Origin: an uncultured Pseudomonadota bacterium
GTDB taxonomy: Bacteria > Pseudomonadota > Alphaproteobacteria > RF32 > CAG-239
DNA: 35,743 nucleotides
Direction: 5' to 3'
Assembly: GCA_949295935.1 (NCBI GenBank)
Contig: CASFMW010000009.1
Coordinates: forward strand, 1-35,743
The position numbers and the translations under genes are program-made. This document shows, one piece after another, positions 8,181 through 16,249 of this stretch. The notes under the pieces were generated by a model. The model searched no databases. It worked only from the letters and a program-made list of their open reading frames with translations, and was not told the origin of the DNA. Each line of letters opens with the position of its first letter. The first letter of the stretch is position 1.

Positions 8181-9428
8181 ATGGAAACACCAATGTCTAT
8201 TTACGAGCGACTTGACAAACTAAAATCCGGCATCATTTACCGCAAAAATCAAGAAGACAGAATCCAACTTGCCTTTGATTTAATCTATTCAAAACTAGAA
8301 GAAATTGATTGCATCATCTGGATAAGCCGTGAACACATTATTAACTCAAAAACCTATAAAGAATACTTAGACAAATACTCCGAAGGCTTCCGCAGCAAAC
8401 TGTTTGTCTTTCCGATAGAATGCGCATCTTTTTCAACGCTAACTCTCTTGCAAATTCATGACTTAGTTGCCAACAAAAGAGCCTTCTGCGTTGTTGACAA
8501 CTGCTTAATTATAAAAAATTCAAAATCAAAAAGAACCAAAGAGCTAATAAAACTCGGGCCTTTGTTCAAATATCGACTGATTTTAACCGAACTTCCGGTT
8601 TCAGGCGGTTTGGTCGATTTTTACGCCCAACTACAGTTTATCAATCCCCAAATTCTAAACATGACCAAAATCCAGTTTAATCACGCCTACCTAAAAAAAC
8701 TAAAAAGCGCTTTTCAACAAACCAAAAGATGGTCATACCCCGAACAGGAAGTCTCTCTGATAGAAAAAATCAGACCCTACATTTTTGAAAATGAAACCGA
8801 ATATCACGAATGTTTCAAAAATTATGACATTTATTGCGACCTCACCCCCAAAGAGGAACACTGCTATCAAGAAGAAAAAAATTTATATCTTGAACGCCGC
8901 GCAAAAGCCCCGTTTATAGAAATAATCCACCGCTTTCAACACATGTACACCATCTGTCAAAACAAAGTCGAAAAACTTTTTGAACTTTTAAGCGACATCA
9001 AATTAAAAAAAGAAAAAGTCGTTATTTATGTAAAATTCAGAGACGAAATAAACTTTTTTGAAGAATGCGGCTGGTTCAAACCGGGAGAATATTCAGTTTT
9101 AGCCGGAAAAAAGAACAAAAATCGCGCCTTAAAAGAGTTCGAAAAAAAAACTAATATACTATTTAGCACATATGGTGTGGATAATTCAGGGTTAAATATG
9201 CAGAATTGTAATAATGTGATATTCTTTTCCCAAACCTTTGATTATAAGTTCAAGCATCAGGCCTTGAAAAATCTTCCGCAGCATGACCGGCTGCATGAGA
9301 TAAAAATATATAATCTGTGGGTAAAAACAGGACTGGATGAAATGATGAGGCAGAGTCTTTTGATGAAAGAAAACGTCGTCAGTAACCTTTGCAGCATGAT
9401 TTCCAAAGAGGAGGCACTAAGATTATGA
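8181..9428 (+). CDS. SNF2-type helicase homologue with degraded ATPase motifs
   Basis: A 415-residue protein with the two-lobe layout of phage-type SNF2/SF2 helicases but without key catalytic residues. Residues 17-28 (GIIYRKNQEDRI) lie where the P-loop should be, yet have no GKT/GKS. Residues 104-108 (VVDNC, followed by IIKNSKSKRTK) align with the DEAH-like box 'VVDES.kIKN..AKRTK', so the catalytic Glu is Asn. LTELP (135-139) replaces LTGTP. The second lobe keeps FSTYGVDNSGLNMQ (about 328-341) but motif VI at 360-370 is QALKNLPQHDR, lacking the arginines of QAxxRixRxGQ. AAAGGAG lies 9 bases before the ATG. The stop overlaps the next start as ATGA. It may be a structural pseudo-helicase or DNA-binding partner. 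The motif alignment is from memory of the family. Confidence 0.75.
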   Translation: METPMSIYERLDKLKSGIIYRKNQEDRIQLAFDLIYSKLEEIDCIIWISREHIINSKTYKEYLDKYSEGFRSKLFVFPIECASFSTLTLLQIHDLVANKRAFCVVDNCLIIKNSKSKRTKELIKLGPLFKYRLILTELPVSGGLVDFYAQLQFINPQILNMTKIQFNHAYLKKLKSAFQQTKRWSYPEQEVSLIEKIRPYIFENETEYHECFKNYDIYCDLTPKEEHCYQEEKNLYLERRAKAPFIEIIHRFQHMYTICQNKVEKLFELLSDIKLKKEKVVIYVKFRDEINFFEECGWFKPGEYSVLAGKKNKNRALKEFEKKTNILFSTYGVDNSGLNMQNCNNVIFFSQTFDYKFKHQALKNLPQHDRLHEIKIYNLWVKTGLDEMMRQSLLMKENVVSNLCSMISKEEALRL

Positions 9429-10726
9429 AAAAATACCTCGATAAGAGTGTATATGAAGCAACAAATGAGAGAATAAAATATATATTCGATAATTTCGATA
9501 ATATATATGTTTCTTTTTCCGGTGGTAAAGACAGCGGATTGTTGCTAAATCTGGTATTAGACTATAAGCGTCGCAATAACATCAAAAGAAAGATTGGCGT
9601 TTTTCATCAGGATTTTGAAGCACAATACAAACAAACTACCGAGTTTGTCACCCGCATGTTTGAAAACAACCTGGAAGACATAGATCCTTACTGGGTATGC
9701 CTGCCGATGGGCTCTCGTTGTGCTGTCAGTAACTATCAAATGTATTGGTACACTTGGGATCCGGATGAAAAAGACAAATGGGTCAGAGAAATGCCAAACA
9801 TGCCTTATATTATAAACCTCAATAACAACCCGTTTGATTTTTACAAATACAAAATGGTTCAAGAAGACCTTTATGCAGACTTTGCAGACTGGTTTTCCCG
9901 CCAACATAAAGGCAAATCGATCTGCCTGCTGGGCATAAGAGCCGACGAGTCACTCAACCGATTCCGTGCTTATGCCAATGCGCGCAAAGACTTAATTGAT
10001 AATAAGCAGTGGACCACTAAAATGGGCAAAAACTGGTATAACGCCTACCCGCTTTATGACTGGACCACCAAAGACGTCTGGATTGCCAACGGCAAATACG
10101 GATTCGATTATAACAAGATTTATGACTTGTTCTATAAAGCCGGATTATCGATTCACCAAATGCGCGTTGCCAGCCCGTTTCATGAGGCAGCCAAAGAAGG
10201 CTTAAACCTCTACCGCGTATTAGAACCGGACACTTGGGTCAGAATTGTCGGCCGCGTACAAGGCGCAAACTTCGGCGCAATGTATGGCAACACAAAATTA
10301 CTCGGCAGCCGCCGCATCACTTTGCCTAAAGGACATACATGGCGGTCTTACGTCAAATTTTTGCTGGCCACCCTGCCGGATGAGATGAGAAAAAATTATA
10401 TTGAGAAGTTCAAAACCTCAATCAAATTCTGGTGGCGCAAAGGCGGCGTTGTCGATGAAAAAGCGATTCAGGAGCTTGAGGCCTGCAACTATAACATTCG
10501 CCGCAACGGCCCAAGCCCTTATCACAGCGTCAAAGAACAAGTTCGTTTTTTGGGCACACCGGACAGCACCGACGACATCAAGTCGACCATTGACATTCCG
10601 TCATGGAAGCGCATGGCTGTCTGCATTCTGAAAAATGACCACTTGTGCAAACACATGGGCTTTGCTCAGACCAAAAAACAGTCTGAAAGAGAAAAAGAAT
10701 TACTCAACAAATATCGTAACTTATAG
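9425..10726 (+). CDS. ibrA: IbrA-like PP-loop/PAPS reductase-family protein (DUF3440)
   Basis: A 433-residue member of the phosphoadenosine-phosphosulfate reductase-like PP-loop ATP pyrophosphatases. The PP-loop is intact: SFSGGKDS, with SGGKDS at residues 32-37. Downstream are GIRADESLNRF, a Trp/Tyr-rich PLYDWTTKDVWIAN segment typical of this superfamily's substrate side, and a long C-terminal region characteristic of DUF3440. IbrA with IbrB activates prophage eib genes in E. coli ECOR-9, and DndC of DNA phosphorothioation is a distant relative; the chemistry of IbrA is not established. I chose the ATG at 9425 because GAGGAGG lies 10 bases upstream and the start forms ATGA with the preceding stop. 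An upstream TTG gives only 12 extra residues. Confidence 0.85.
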   Translation: MKKYLDKSVYEATNERIKYIFDNFDNIYVSFSGGKDSGLLLNLVLDYKRRNNIKRKIGVFHQDFEAQYKQTTEFVTRMFENNLEDIDPYWVCLPMGSRCAVSNYQMYWYTWDPDEKDKWVREMPNMPYIINLNNNPFDFYKYKMVQEDLYADFADWFSRQHKGKSICLLGIRADESLNRFRAYANARKDLIDNKQWTTKMGKNWYNAYPLYDWTTKDVWIANGKYGFDYNKIYDLFYKAGLSIHQMRVASPFHEAAKEGLNLYRVLEPDTWVRIVGRVQGANFGAMYGNTKLLGSRRITLPKGHTWRSYVKFLLATLPDEMRKNYIEKFKTSIKFWWRKGGVVDEKAIQELEACNYNIRRNGPSPYHSVKEQVRFLGTPDSTDDIKSTIDIPSWKRMAVCILKNDHLCKHMGFAQTKKQSEREKELLNKYRNL

Positions 10727-10736
10727 GGCAAACAAG

Positions 10737-11291
10737 ATGACAGAAAAAAAATCAACCACCACCGAAGCATCAAACAACGGCAAAAAGTTTATCAGTCCGG
10801 TTTATAATGTTCAGGCCATCCCGCTTGAAAAAATAAAAGCCAATGACTACAACCCGAACCGTGTAGCACCTCCGGAAATGAAATTGCTTGAAACCTCCAT
10901 CTGGGAAGATGGCTTTACCCAGCCGATTGTCTGCTATCATGACAAAGAAAAAGACGAATATATTATCGTTGACGGCTTCCACCGCTATACAACCATGATG
11001 ATATCAGACCGCATCAGAGCCAGAGAGAACGGTAAAATTCCGGTTGTTGTGATAGATAAAGACTTAGGCGAAAGAATTGCTTCCACGATTCGTCACAACC
11101 GCGCCCGCGGTAGCCACAATGTTGACTTGATGAGCAACATTGTTAAGGAACTGCTTGAACTCGAGAAGAGCGACGCTTGGATTGCCCGCAATATCGGCAT
11201 GTCCGCGGATGAAATTTTGCGCTTGAAACAAATCACCGGCTTAGCCGCCTTGTTCAAAAACGAAGAATTCTCCCGCAGCTGGGAATTATAA
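10737..11291 (+). CDS. ibrB: IbrB-like ParB-fold protein
   Basis: A 184-residue ParB/sulfiredoxin-fold protein. It carries LEKIKANDYNPNRV, then LLETSIWEDGFTQPIV, IVDGFHRYTT (the ParB box, residues about 80-89) and TIRHNRARGSH, a pattern I associate with IbrB. The C-terminus (ARNIGMSADEILRLKQI) looks like a helix-turn-helix. IbrB partners with IbrA as an activator in E. coli prophage regulation; ParB-fold proteins bind CTP and/or DNA. I start at MTEKKS (10737), with AGGG 8 bases upstream, 10 bases after the ibrA-like stop. A longer frame starting in the upstream gene has no family support. A bidirectional terminator follows directly, closing the three-gene operon. Confidence 0.85.
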   Translation: MTEKKSTTTEASNNGKKFISPVYNVQAIPLEKIKANDYNPNRVAPPEMKLLETSIWEDGFTQPIVCYHDKEKDEYIIVDGFHRYTTMMISDRIRARENGKIPVVVIDKDLGERIASTIRHNRARGSHNVDLMSNIVKELLELEKSDAWIARNIGMSADEILRLKQITGLAALFKNEEFSRSWEL

Positions 11292-11299
11292 GATATCAT

Positions 11300-11329
11300 A
11301 AAAAAGCGGAGCAAACACTCCGCTTTTTT
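11300..11329. terminator. Bidirectional terminator after IbrAB-type operon
   Basis: A perfect 12-bp stem (AAAAAAGCGGAG at 11300-11311, CTCCGCTTTTTT at 11318-11329) has a 6-base loop. It serves the plus-strand operon and, in reverse, the minus-strand nitroreductase. Confidence 0.85.
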
Positions 11330-11364
11330 ATGTTAAAATCCACAAATAACTAAAAAAGCAAACC

Positions 11365-11889
11365 CTACCATTTTTCCCAATGAACGCGTTCTTCTTTATG
11401 GCGTTCAGGCTGTTTGGGGTCTTCTGCCGGATAACCGAGTACAACGATTGAAAAAGGTCTGATATTTTCCGGCAATTCAAAATATTCTTTAATAGCATGA
11501 ATCGGCCCCACCATCGGCGCCGCACCACACCAACAAGCCCCAAGCCCCAAAGCATGAGCAGCAAGCAATACATTCATTGTTGCGGCAGATCCATCAATAT
11601 CAATATAACTCCAGCCTTCTTTCTCTCTGTGAAAAGCCACATCTTCACGGCAACAAACTAAAACGACCGCCGCCGCATTTTCAGCAAACAAAGCCGAACG
11701 TTGCAAAACTCTAAAATGCTTTAATTTTTCCTTATCTTGGATAATCAAAAACTCCCAAGGCTGGGTATTATGAGCCGACGGGGCAAACTCGCCAGCCTCA
11801 ACAACTTTTTCTAACAATTCTTTTGGAATAGGTTTATCCTGAAATTTCCGAACCGAACGTCTGGTCAAAAGCCCTTCCATAAGCTCCAT
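11365..11889 (-). CDS. Nitroreductase family protein (FMN-dependent)
   Basis: A 174-residue compact nitroreductase, likely an FMN homodimer using NAD(P)H. It shows LLTRRSVRKFQDKPIP at the N-terminus (phosphate contact), APSAHNTQPWEFLII (isoalloxazine contact), a middle helix DGSAATMNVLLAAHALGLGACWCG, and IVVLGYPAE near the end. All core motifs are intact and the length is normal for the small subgroup. AAAGGAG precedes the ATG at 11889 by about 7 bases, favouring this start over the ATG four codons later. It differs from the nitroreductase at 6495, so they are not a recent duplication. The substrate cannot be told from the sequence. Confidence 0.9.
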   Translation of the reverse strand: MELMEGLLTRRSVRKFQDKPIPKELLEKVVEAGEFAPSAHNTQPWEFLIIQDKEKLKHFRVLQRSALFAENAAAVVLVCCREDVAFHREKEGWSYIDIDGSAATMNVLLAAHALGLGACWCGAAPMVGPIHAIKEYFELPENIRPFSIVVLGYPAEDPKQPERHKEERVHWEKW

Positions 11890-11901
11890 AACTTTTCTCC
11901 T

Positions 11902-12522
11902 TTAATTTACAACGCGTTTAAGGGAATCAATGCGCGGCAATACTGAATTTTCAATCAGAAAAGCAATCGCTTTTTCCACCATTTTATCACTATGCTGAAC
12001 AACTGGCAAAATAGCCGCCATGCTGTCTCCACTTTCAAGCTTTTTGCATAAGCTGGCATAAACACCGGCCAAATCGCTCAAAGAATCAACAATCTCAGCC
12101 AAATAAGACGCAAGCTTTAAGTCTTCCTTACCGCCCCAAAATCCTTCTAAAAACCCCGATTCGAGCATATCAAAGCGCAAGCGGCACGCCGCACATAATT
12201 CTTCTTTATTCTCAGCATTTAGAGCCTTAAGCTTAACCTGATTTTTGGCTACTTGCTCAAACAAAGCATCCCATAAGCCCATAAAAAACTTAAAAAACAA
12301 CTCTGCCTCGTTTTTTGTTTCAAGACGCGGCGCCTGCCCTTTGGGCCAAAAAGATGAAATCACATCAGTTGGCCTAAGCTCCAAATTTGGCGAGCAAATA
12401 GAGCCGATAAACCGCATTTTAACAACCTCAAGCGGCAAGTCACAATGATAATGCTGTAACATTTTTACAAAATTATCATCACCGATATATTCATTTTTGC
12501 TTTTCATTTTAAAAATCTTCAT
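11902..12522 (-). CDS. Conserved-looking helical protein of unknown function
   Basis: About 206 residues, soluble and mainly helical, with no motif I can tie to a named family. Recognisable stretches are FVKMLQHYHCDLPLEVV, RPTDVISSFWPKGQAPR and a C-terminal helical bundle. The frame is open to 12627, but the added N-terminus is hydrophobic and overlaps the divergent lipoprotein gene, so I reject it. Starts at 12522 (MKIFKMKSK) and 12507 (MKSKNEY) are both possible; neither has a strong ribosome site. It is 12 bases upstream of the nitroreductase start on the same strand, so the two probably form an operon. Confidence 0.65.
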   Translation of the reverse strand: MKIFKMKSKNEYIGDDNFVKMLQHYHCDLPLEVVKMRFIGSICSPNLELRPTDVISSFWPKGQAPRLETKNEAELFFKFFMGLWDALFEQVAKNQVKLKALNAENKEELCAACRLRFDMLESGFLEGFWGGKEDLKLASYLAEIVDSLSDLAGVYASLCKKLESGDSMAAILPVVQHSDKMVEKAIAFLIENSVLPRIDSLKRVVN

Positions 12523-12565
12523 ATATAAAGAAACAGATGAATATAATTTAGCGGAGATTTTAAAA

Positions 12566-12925
12566 TTGGCAAGAGTAAAAATAACAATAAGCGCCATAAT
12601 AATGCTTGGACTCAGCGCCTGCAGCATTTTTGAGCCCTATGTCGACCGACGACGAAACGCCGGCGCACCTCCGCAATATCTTTATGTCGGACGCTCTTCC
12701 CCGACCAATCCGTCAATCTGCTATAACGGACTGATAACAGATGAGCAAACCGTTCAGCAGATGGCCGACAACGAATGCAAAAAGTATAAAACCGGAGATC
12801 ACGCCGAATTTTTGAGCGAGGATATCGTCAGTTGCAAACTCCTCCTCCCCAATCGAAAAACTTTTACTTGTGTAACAACAACAGAGAATGAAGATGACTC
12901 AAACACTGGAACAGAAAATAAATAA
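12566..12925 (+). CDS. Small predicted outer-membrane lipoprotein
   Basis: A 119-residue protein with a classic lipoprotein signal: a short basic N-terminus (MARVK), a hydrophobic core and lipobox LSAC, giving lipidated Cys at residue 19. The mature part contains PQYLYVGRSS, ICYNGLITDEQTVQQMADNEC and a Cys-containing C-terminal half (five mature cysteines besides the lipidated one), possibly disulphide-bonded. I start at TTG 12566 because GGAG lies 9 bases upstream and it gives a canonical signal peptide; earlier starts add a charged extension. The 3' end overlaps argS by 32 bases, suggesting coupled translation. No family is recognised. Confidence 0.7.
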   Translation: MARVKITISAIIMLGLSACSIFEPYVDRRRNAGAPPQYLYVGRSSPTNPSICYNGLITDEQTVQQMADNECKKYKTGDHAEFLSEDIVSCKLLLPNRKTFTCVTTTENEDDSNTGTENK

Positions 12926-14681
12926 AAAATTAGAACAAACTTTTGAAAAACTAAGTCTTAATCCTCAATACGCAACCGTAAAAACATCTGACCGCCCAGA
13001 CTTGAGCGACTTTCAGTGCAACGGAGCTCTGGCTTTAGCCAAGTCTGAAAGAAAAAATCCACGTGAAATTGCTTCTCAAATAGCAGCAGAACTTGAACAA
13101 GATTCTTCTTTCAGCAAAATCTCAGTTGACGGCCCAGGCTTTATAAACCTCAGCGTCAGCGACAAACTCTTAAGCGATGTCATGGAAGACATGAGCCAAG
13201 ACGAACGCCTCGGTTGTGAAAAAACAAATACGCCCAAAACCGTTGTTTTGGACTTTGGCGCACCAAATGTTGCCAAGGATATGCACGTCGGCCACTTGCG
13301 CTCTGCGGTTATCGGAGAATCAATCCAAAGATTAGAACGTTTTATCGGCAATAAGGTAATATCAGACACCCACTTAGGTGACTGGGGCACCCCGATGGGT
13401 ATGATAATTTCAGAAATCATGCTAGCACACCCCGAATGGCCATTTTTTGATGATGATAAAAAAGACGGTTTTCCGGACAGCATTCCCTATGCTGTTGAAG
13501 ATTTGACCGAAATTTATAAGGCAGCCAATGCTCGTTGCAAAGAAGACGAAGCTGCCAGACAACAAGCAAGAATCATCACCGCCAAATTCCAAGACGGTCA
13601 CCCCGGATATCGCGCTTTATGGCAGCATTTGCGCCGTATTTCCGTTGATGCAGTCAAGAAAAACTTTGACGCGCTTGATGTCCATTTTGATTTATGGCTT
13701 GGAGAAAGCGACGCGCACGAAACTTGCTATAAGATTATGGATTTAGCTCAAGAAAAAGGCGCTTCGGAAAAAGATGACGGCGCCGTAATTATCCGCCTTG
13801 GTGAAAGTAACAAGCCCAAACCGCCGGTCATTTTACAAAAAACCGACGGCGGCTTCACCTATCACATTACCGATATCGCCACCATAAAAATGAGAGTTGA
13901 TGATTTGCACGCCGATGAAATCATTTACTTCACCGACAAGCGCCAAGCCCTTCACTTTGAACAAGTCTTTGAAGCCGCAGAAAAATTAGGCCTGGTTAAA
14001 GACGTAAAATTACAACACATCGGTTTTGGTACGGTAAACGGCCCTGACGGCAAACCTTTCAAAACGCGTGACGGCGGTGTCATGAAGCTTGAAGCCTTGA
14101 TTGACTTATCAAAAGAAAAGGTAAAAGAATCTGTCCCGACTGCCGAAGATGTTGCAAAAGACTTTGGCTCTGTGGAAGAAGCGCAAAAATATATAGATAA
14201 TCTGGTTGACGAGATTGCAATTGCCGCCATAAAATTCCAAGACTTGAAAAACAACACCGCATCTGGTTATATTTTCGAAGTTGATGATTTCGCAAAATTT
14301 GACGGCAAAACAGGACCTTACATTCAATACGCAATCGCACGTATTAACTCTATCATGCGCAAAGCCGCTACTGCTAACATTAAAGAAGGCTCCATCACTA
14401 TCACAACCAAGGAAGAACGTGACTTAGCCTTAAAATTAGCACAGTTAAATACCATCATCTGGCGTACGCACAATGATAAAGAACCCAGCATTATTTCAGA
14501 TTATGCTTATACTTTGGCACAAACCTTCAGCACTTTCTATAACGCAGCATCAATTATGAATGCCGAAAGTCCTGAAATTGTCTCATCACGTTTACGCTTG
14601 GCCCGTTTAACCAGAGATGTCTTAAAGCTCCTGCTTTATCTCTTGGGCATCAAGGCTCCCGAGGTCATGCTGAAAAAATAG
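12894..14681 (+). CDS. argS: Arginyl-tRNA synthetase
   Basis: Class I synthetase charging tRNA-Arg. The 595-residue protein has the N-terminal Add1 region (about 1-100), the HIGH-type motif as HVGH at 131-134 within NVAKDMHVGHLRSAVIG, and GFGTVNGPDGKPFKTRDGG in the KMSKS-loop region, typical of ArgRS, which often lacks a strict KMSKS. A C-terminal DALR-type anticodon-binding domain is helical and ends with LLYLLGIKAPEVM. The ATG at 12894 has AGAG 7 bases upstream; the ATG at 12888 is too close to it. The reading frame overlaps the lipoprotein gene by 32 bases. A strong terminator follows directly. Confidence 0.95.
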   Translation: MTQTLEQKINKKLEQTFEKLSLNPQYATVKTSDRPDLSDFQCNGALALAKSERKNPREIASQIAAELEQDSSFSKISVDGPGFINLSVSDKLLSDVMEDMSQDERLGCEKTNTPKTVVLDFGAPNVAKDMHVGHLRSAVIGESIQRLERFIGNKVISDTHLGDWGTPMGMIISEIMLAHPEWPFFDDDKKDGFPDSIPYAVEDLTEIYKAANARCKEDEAARQQARIITAKFQDGHPGYRALWQHLRRISVDAVKKNFDALDVHFDLWLGESDAHETCYKIMDLAQEKGASEKDDGAVIIRLGESNKPKPPVILQKTDGGFTYHITDIATIKMRVDDLHADEIIYFTDKRQALHFEQVFEAAEKLGLVKDVKLQHIGFGTVNGPDGKPFKTRDGGVMKLEALIDLSKEKVKESVPTAEDVAKDFGSVEEAQKYIDNLVDEIAIAAIKFQDLKNNTASGYIFEVDDFAKFDGKTGPYIQYAIARINSIMRKAATANIKEGSITITTKEERDLALKLAQLNTIIWRTHNDKEPSIISDYAYTLAQTFSTFYNAASIMNAESPEIVSSRLRLARLTRDVLKLLLYLLGIKAPEVMLKK

Positions 14682-14686
14682 CCCAC

Positions 14687-14719
14687 AAAAAATCCGCTGA
14701 TTATATCAGCGGATTTTTT
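14687..14719. terminator. Bidirectional terminator between argS and fadL
   Basis: A 10-bp core stem (AATCCGCTGA at 14691-14700, TCAGCGGATT at 14706-14715) is extended by four A-T pairs, with a 5-base loop and a T run on each strand. It ends the convergent argS (+) and fadL (-) transcripts. Confidence 0.88.
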
Positions 14720-14732
14720 TACATTATTCAAT

Positions 14733-15983
14733 TTAGAAATGATAATTAAAGCCTAAACCAAACAGGTGAATATTTCCCTTATATTTAGCAGACAACTCAT
14801 TACCTTTGTCTTGAAGATTAACTTTATTCTTTTCGGCGCGAATATAAGAATATCCGGCATTCAGAACTAAGTCATCATTGAGCTTATACTCAAATCCGGT
14901 TGAAAACCACAAGCGGTCAGAGTCCGGAATACGCGGTGTACGGGTATAATCATTAACCGGTGTATTATCATAGGCCATACCAAAACGCAGTTTCAGCTTA
15001 TTATTAACCCGATAAGACGTACCGATAGAATAAAACCACACATTTTTCCAATTTTCATTAGTCGTAGATGTAAAACCATTGGCACCATTAATCACCAGCT
15101 TATCAAACGACGACCAATAAGTTTTTTGAACTTCCGCCATAATCGACCACTTGGTGTTTATGTCATGATAAGCACCAAAGGTCAAGAGCGCCGGCGTTTC
15201 AAGCTCAGCAGTAATGTCTTGATTTACCAAATTAGCTCCGGGAAGCGACATTTGCTGATCAAAACGAATTTTACCTTTAAGCTTGTGGCTCACTTCGCCA
15301 CGATAAGACACACCAAAGCGCGTACGAGGAGAATATTCATATAAAGCCCCAAGAATATAACCGACATCAGTATCATCACCATACATTTTTGAGTTAGTAC
15401 TCGGAAAACCATAGGGATTATTATGCAACACACCGTTTTTAAGGGTAGCATCAACATATTGAATAACCACACCGGCACCGAGTGTCAAATTACAAGTAGC
15501 ACGATAAGCCGCCATTGGGGTAATGTCATAAGTCGTTAAATCCGACAAAGTCCCATGGTTAGCACCTGCCCAATCGCGAGTATAATCTGTCACAAGACCA
15601 AACGGCGCACTAAGAGACAAACCGACACTCATCCGAGAATTAAGCGCATGCGTAAAAACCGCCGACGGCAAAACAGTCTTATCGACCACATGATCCATTT
15701 GCCTGGTATAACTACCACTATTCACAGGCCCGTGAGCATCATAACCTTTGGCATCACCGACAATCGCTGTTGCACTGATTGAGGCCTGAGTTCCCATCTG
15801 GCGAATAATTCCTGCCGGATTATAAAAAGCATAAGTTCCATCTTCTGCACCTGCGGTTGCACCGGCAAAAGCGTTCCCCATACCGGCCACAGACTGTTCA
15901 CGCAGCAAAAAACCGGCAGAATAAGCAGAAGAAGAAGCAAGTAATATTGTAGCAAAAGCTGTAAGGGGTACAAATTTTTTCAT
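14733..15983 (-). CDS. fadL: FadL/OmpP1/TodX-family outer membrane transporter
   Basis: Outer-membrane beta-barrel channel for long-chain fatty acids or other hydrophobic compounds. The 416-residue precursor has a clear signal peptide (MKKFVPLTAFATILL...SAYS, cleavage near residue 22). Then comes the FadL hatch region GFLLREQSVAGMGNAFAG and YAFYNPAGI (the NPA kink), alternating amphipathic strands, and a terminal Phe in GLGFNYHF, the usual barrel-assembly signal. Length matches the family. The ribosome site is weak. It is divergent from the aas-type acyltransferase/acyl-ACP synthetase gene, which fits uptake and activation of exogenous fatty acids. The precise substrate is not readable from the sequence. 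Confidence 0.9.
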   Translation of the reverse strand: MKKFVPLTAFATILLASSSAYSAGFLLREQSVAGMGNAFAGATAGAEDGTYAFYNPAGIIRQMGTQASISATAIVGDAKGYDAHGPVNSGSYTRQMDHVVDKTVLPSAVFTHALNSRMSVGLSLSAPFGLVTDYTRDWAGANHGTLSDLTTYDITPMAAYRATCNLTLGAGVVIQYVDATLKNGVLHNNPYGFPSTNSKMYGDDTDVGYILGALYEYSPRTRFGVSYRGEVSHKLKGKIRFDQQMSLPGANLVNQDITAELETPALLTFGAYHDINTKWSIMAEVQKTYWSSFDKLVINGANGFTSTTNENWKNVWFYSIGTSYRVNNKLKLRFGMAYDNTPVNDYTRTPRIPDSDRLWFSTGFEYKLNDDLVLNAGYSYIRAEKNKVNLQDKGNELSAKYKGNIHLFGLGFNYHF

Positions 15984-16038
15984 AAGATAGTCACTTTTAA
16001 TGTTAATCCAAATATAACGAACCGCTGGACAAATAATA

Positions 16039-16101
16039 AAGCCTCCCCACAGGCTTGCGGCACCCTAGTACAAGGATTATACAAATTTTGCGAAATAACA
16101 A
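16039..16101 (-). promoter_or_regulatory. Candidate fadL promoter and leader hairpin
   Basis: On the minus strand a perfect TATAAT (16076-16081) lies downstream of TTGTTA (16096-16101), with a short 14-base spacer. In the resulting leader a 6-bp hairpin (AAGCCT/AGGCTT, 16039-16056) precedes the gene by about 55 bases. The spacer is suboptimal, so the -35 assignment is uncertain. Confidence 0.4.
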
Positions 16102-16166
16102 GTAAAAATTATCCCATTGTGGAAAATACAAAAAACCATATAAATCAATAAGATAAAACACATTTT

Positions 16167-16187
16167 CGAAAAGGGACAAACTTTTCG
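16167..16187. promoter_or_regulatory. Candidate operator: 7-bp inverted repeat
   Basis: CGAAAAG (16167-16173) and CTTTTCG (16181-16187) form a perfect inverted repeat with a 7-base spacer. It abuts the candidate -35 of the aas-type gene and lies between the divergent fatty-acid genes, a natural place for a dimeric regulator to bind. No regulator is identified. Confidence 0.4.
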
Positions 16188-16188
16188 C

Positions 16189-16217
16189 TTTACAAAAGAT
16201 AAAAATATGGTTTTAAT
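16189..16217 (+). promoter_or_regulatory. Candidate sigma-70 promoter for the aas-type gene
   Basis: TTTACA (16189-16194) and TTTAAT (16212-16217) are separated by 17 bases, placing the start site about 25 bases before the TTG start of the gene. Confidence 0.45.
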
Positions 16218-16249
16218 TTTTCTATTGATAACTCTGGAGTTATAGGACT

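Noticed and set aside
6495..11889. The two nitroreductases as a flanking duplication or element boundary
   Set aside because: They belong to different subfamilies, lie on opposite strands and share no flanking repeats that I could see.
12507..12627. N-terminal extension of the 11902 gene
   Set aside because: The added residues overlap the divergent lipoprotein's signal region and look like its antisense; a start at 12522 or 12507 is more likely.
16041..16072. TPP-riboswitch-like CTAGGGTGCC in the fadL leader (minus strand)
   Set aside because: It lacks the CTGAGA element and the second conserved half of a TPP aptamer, and fadL is not a thiamine gene.
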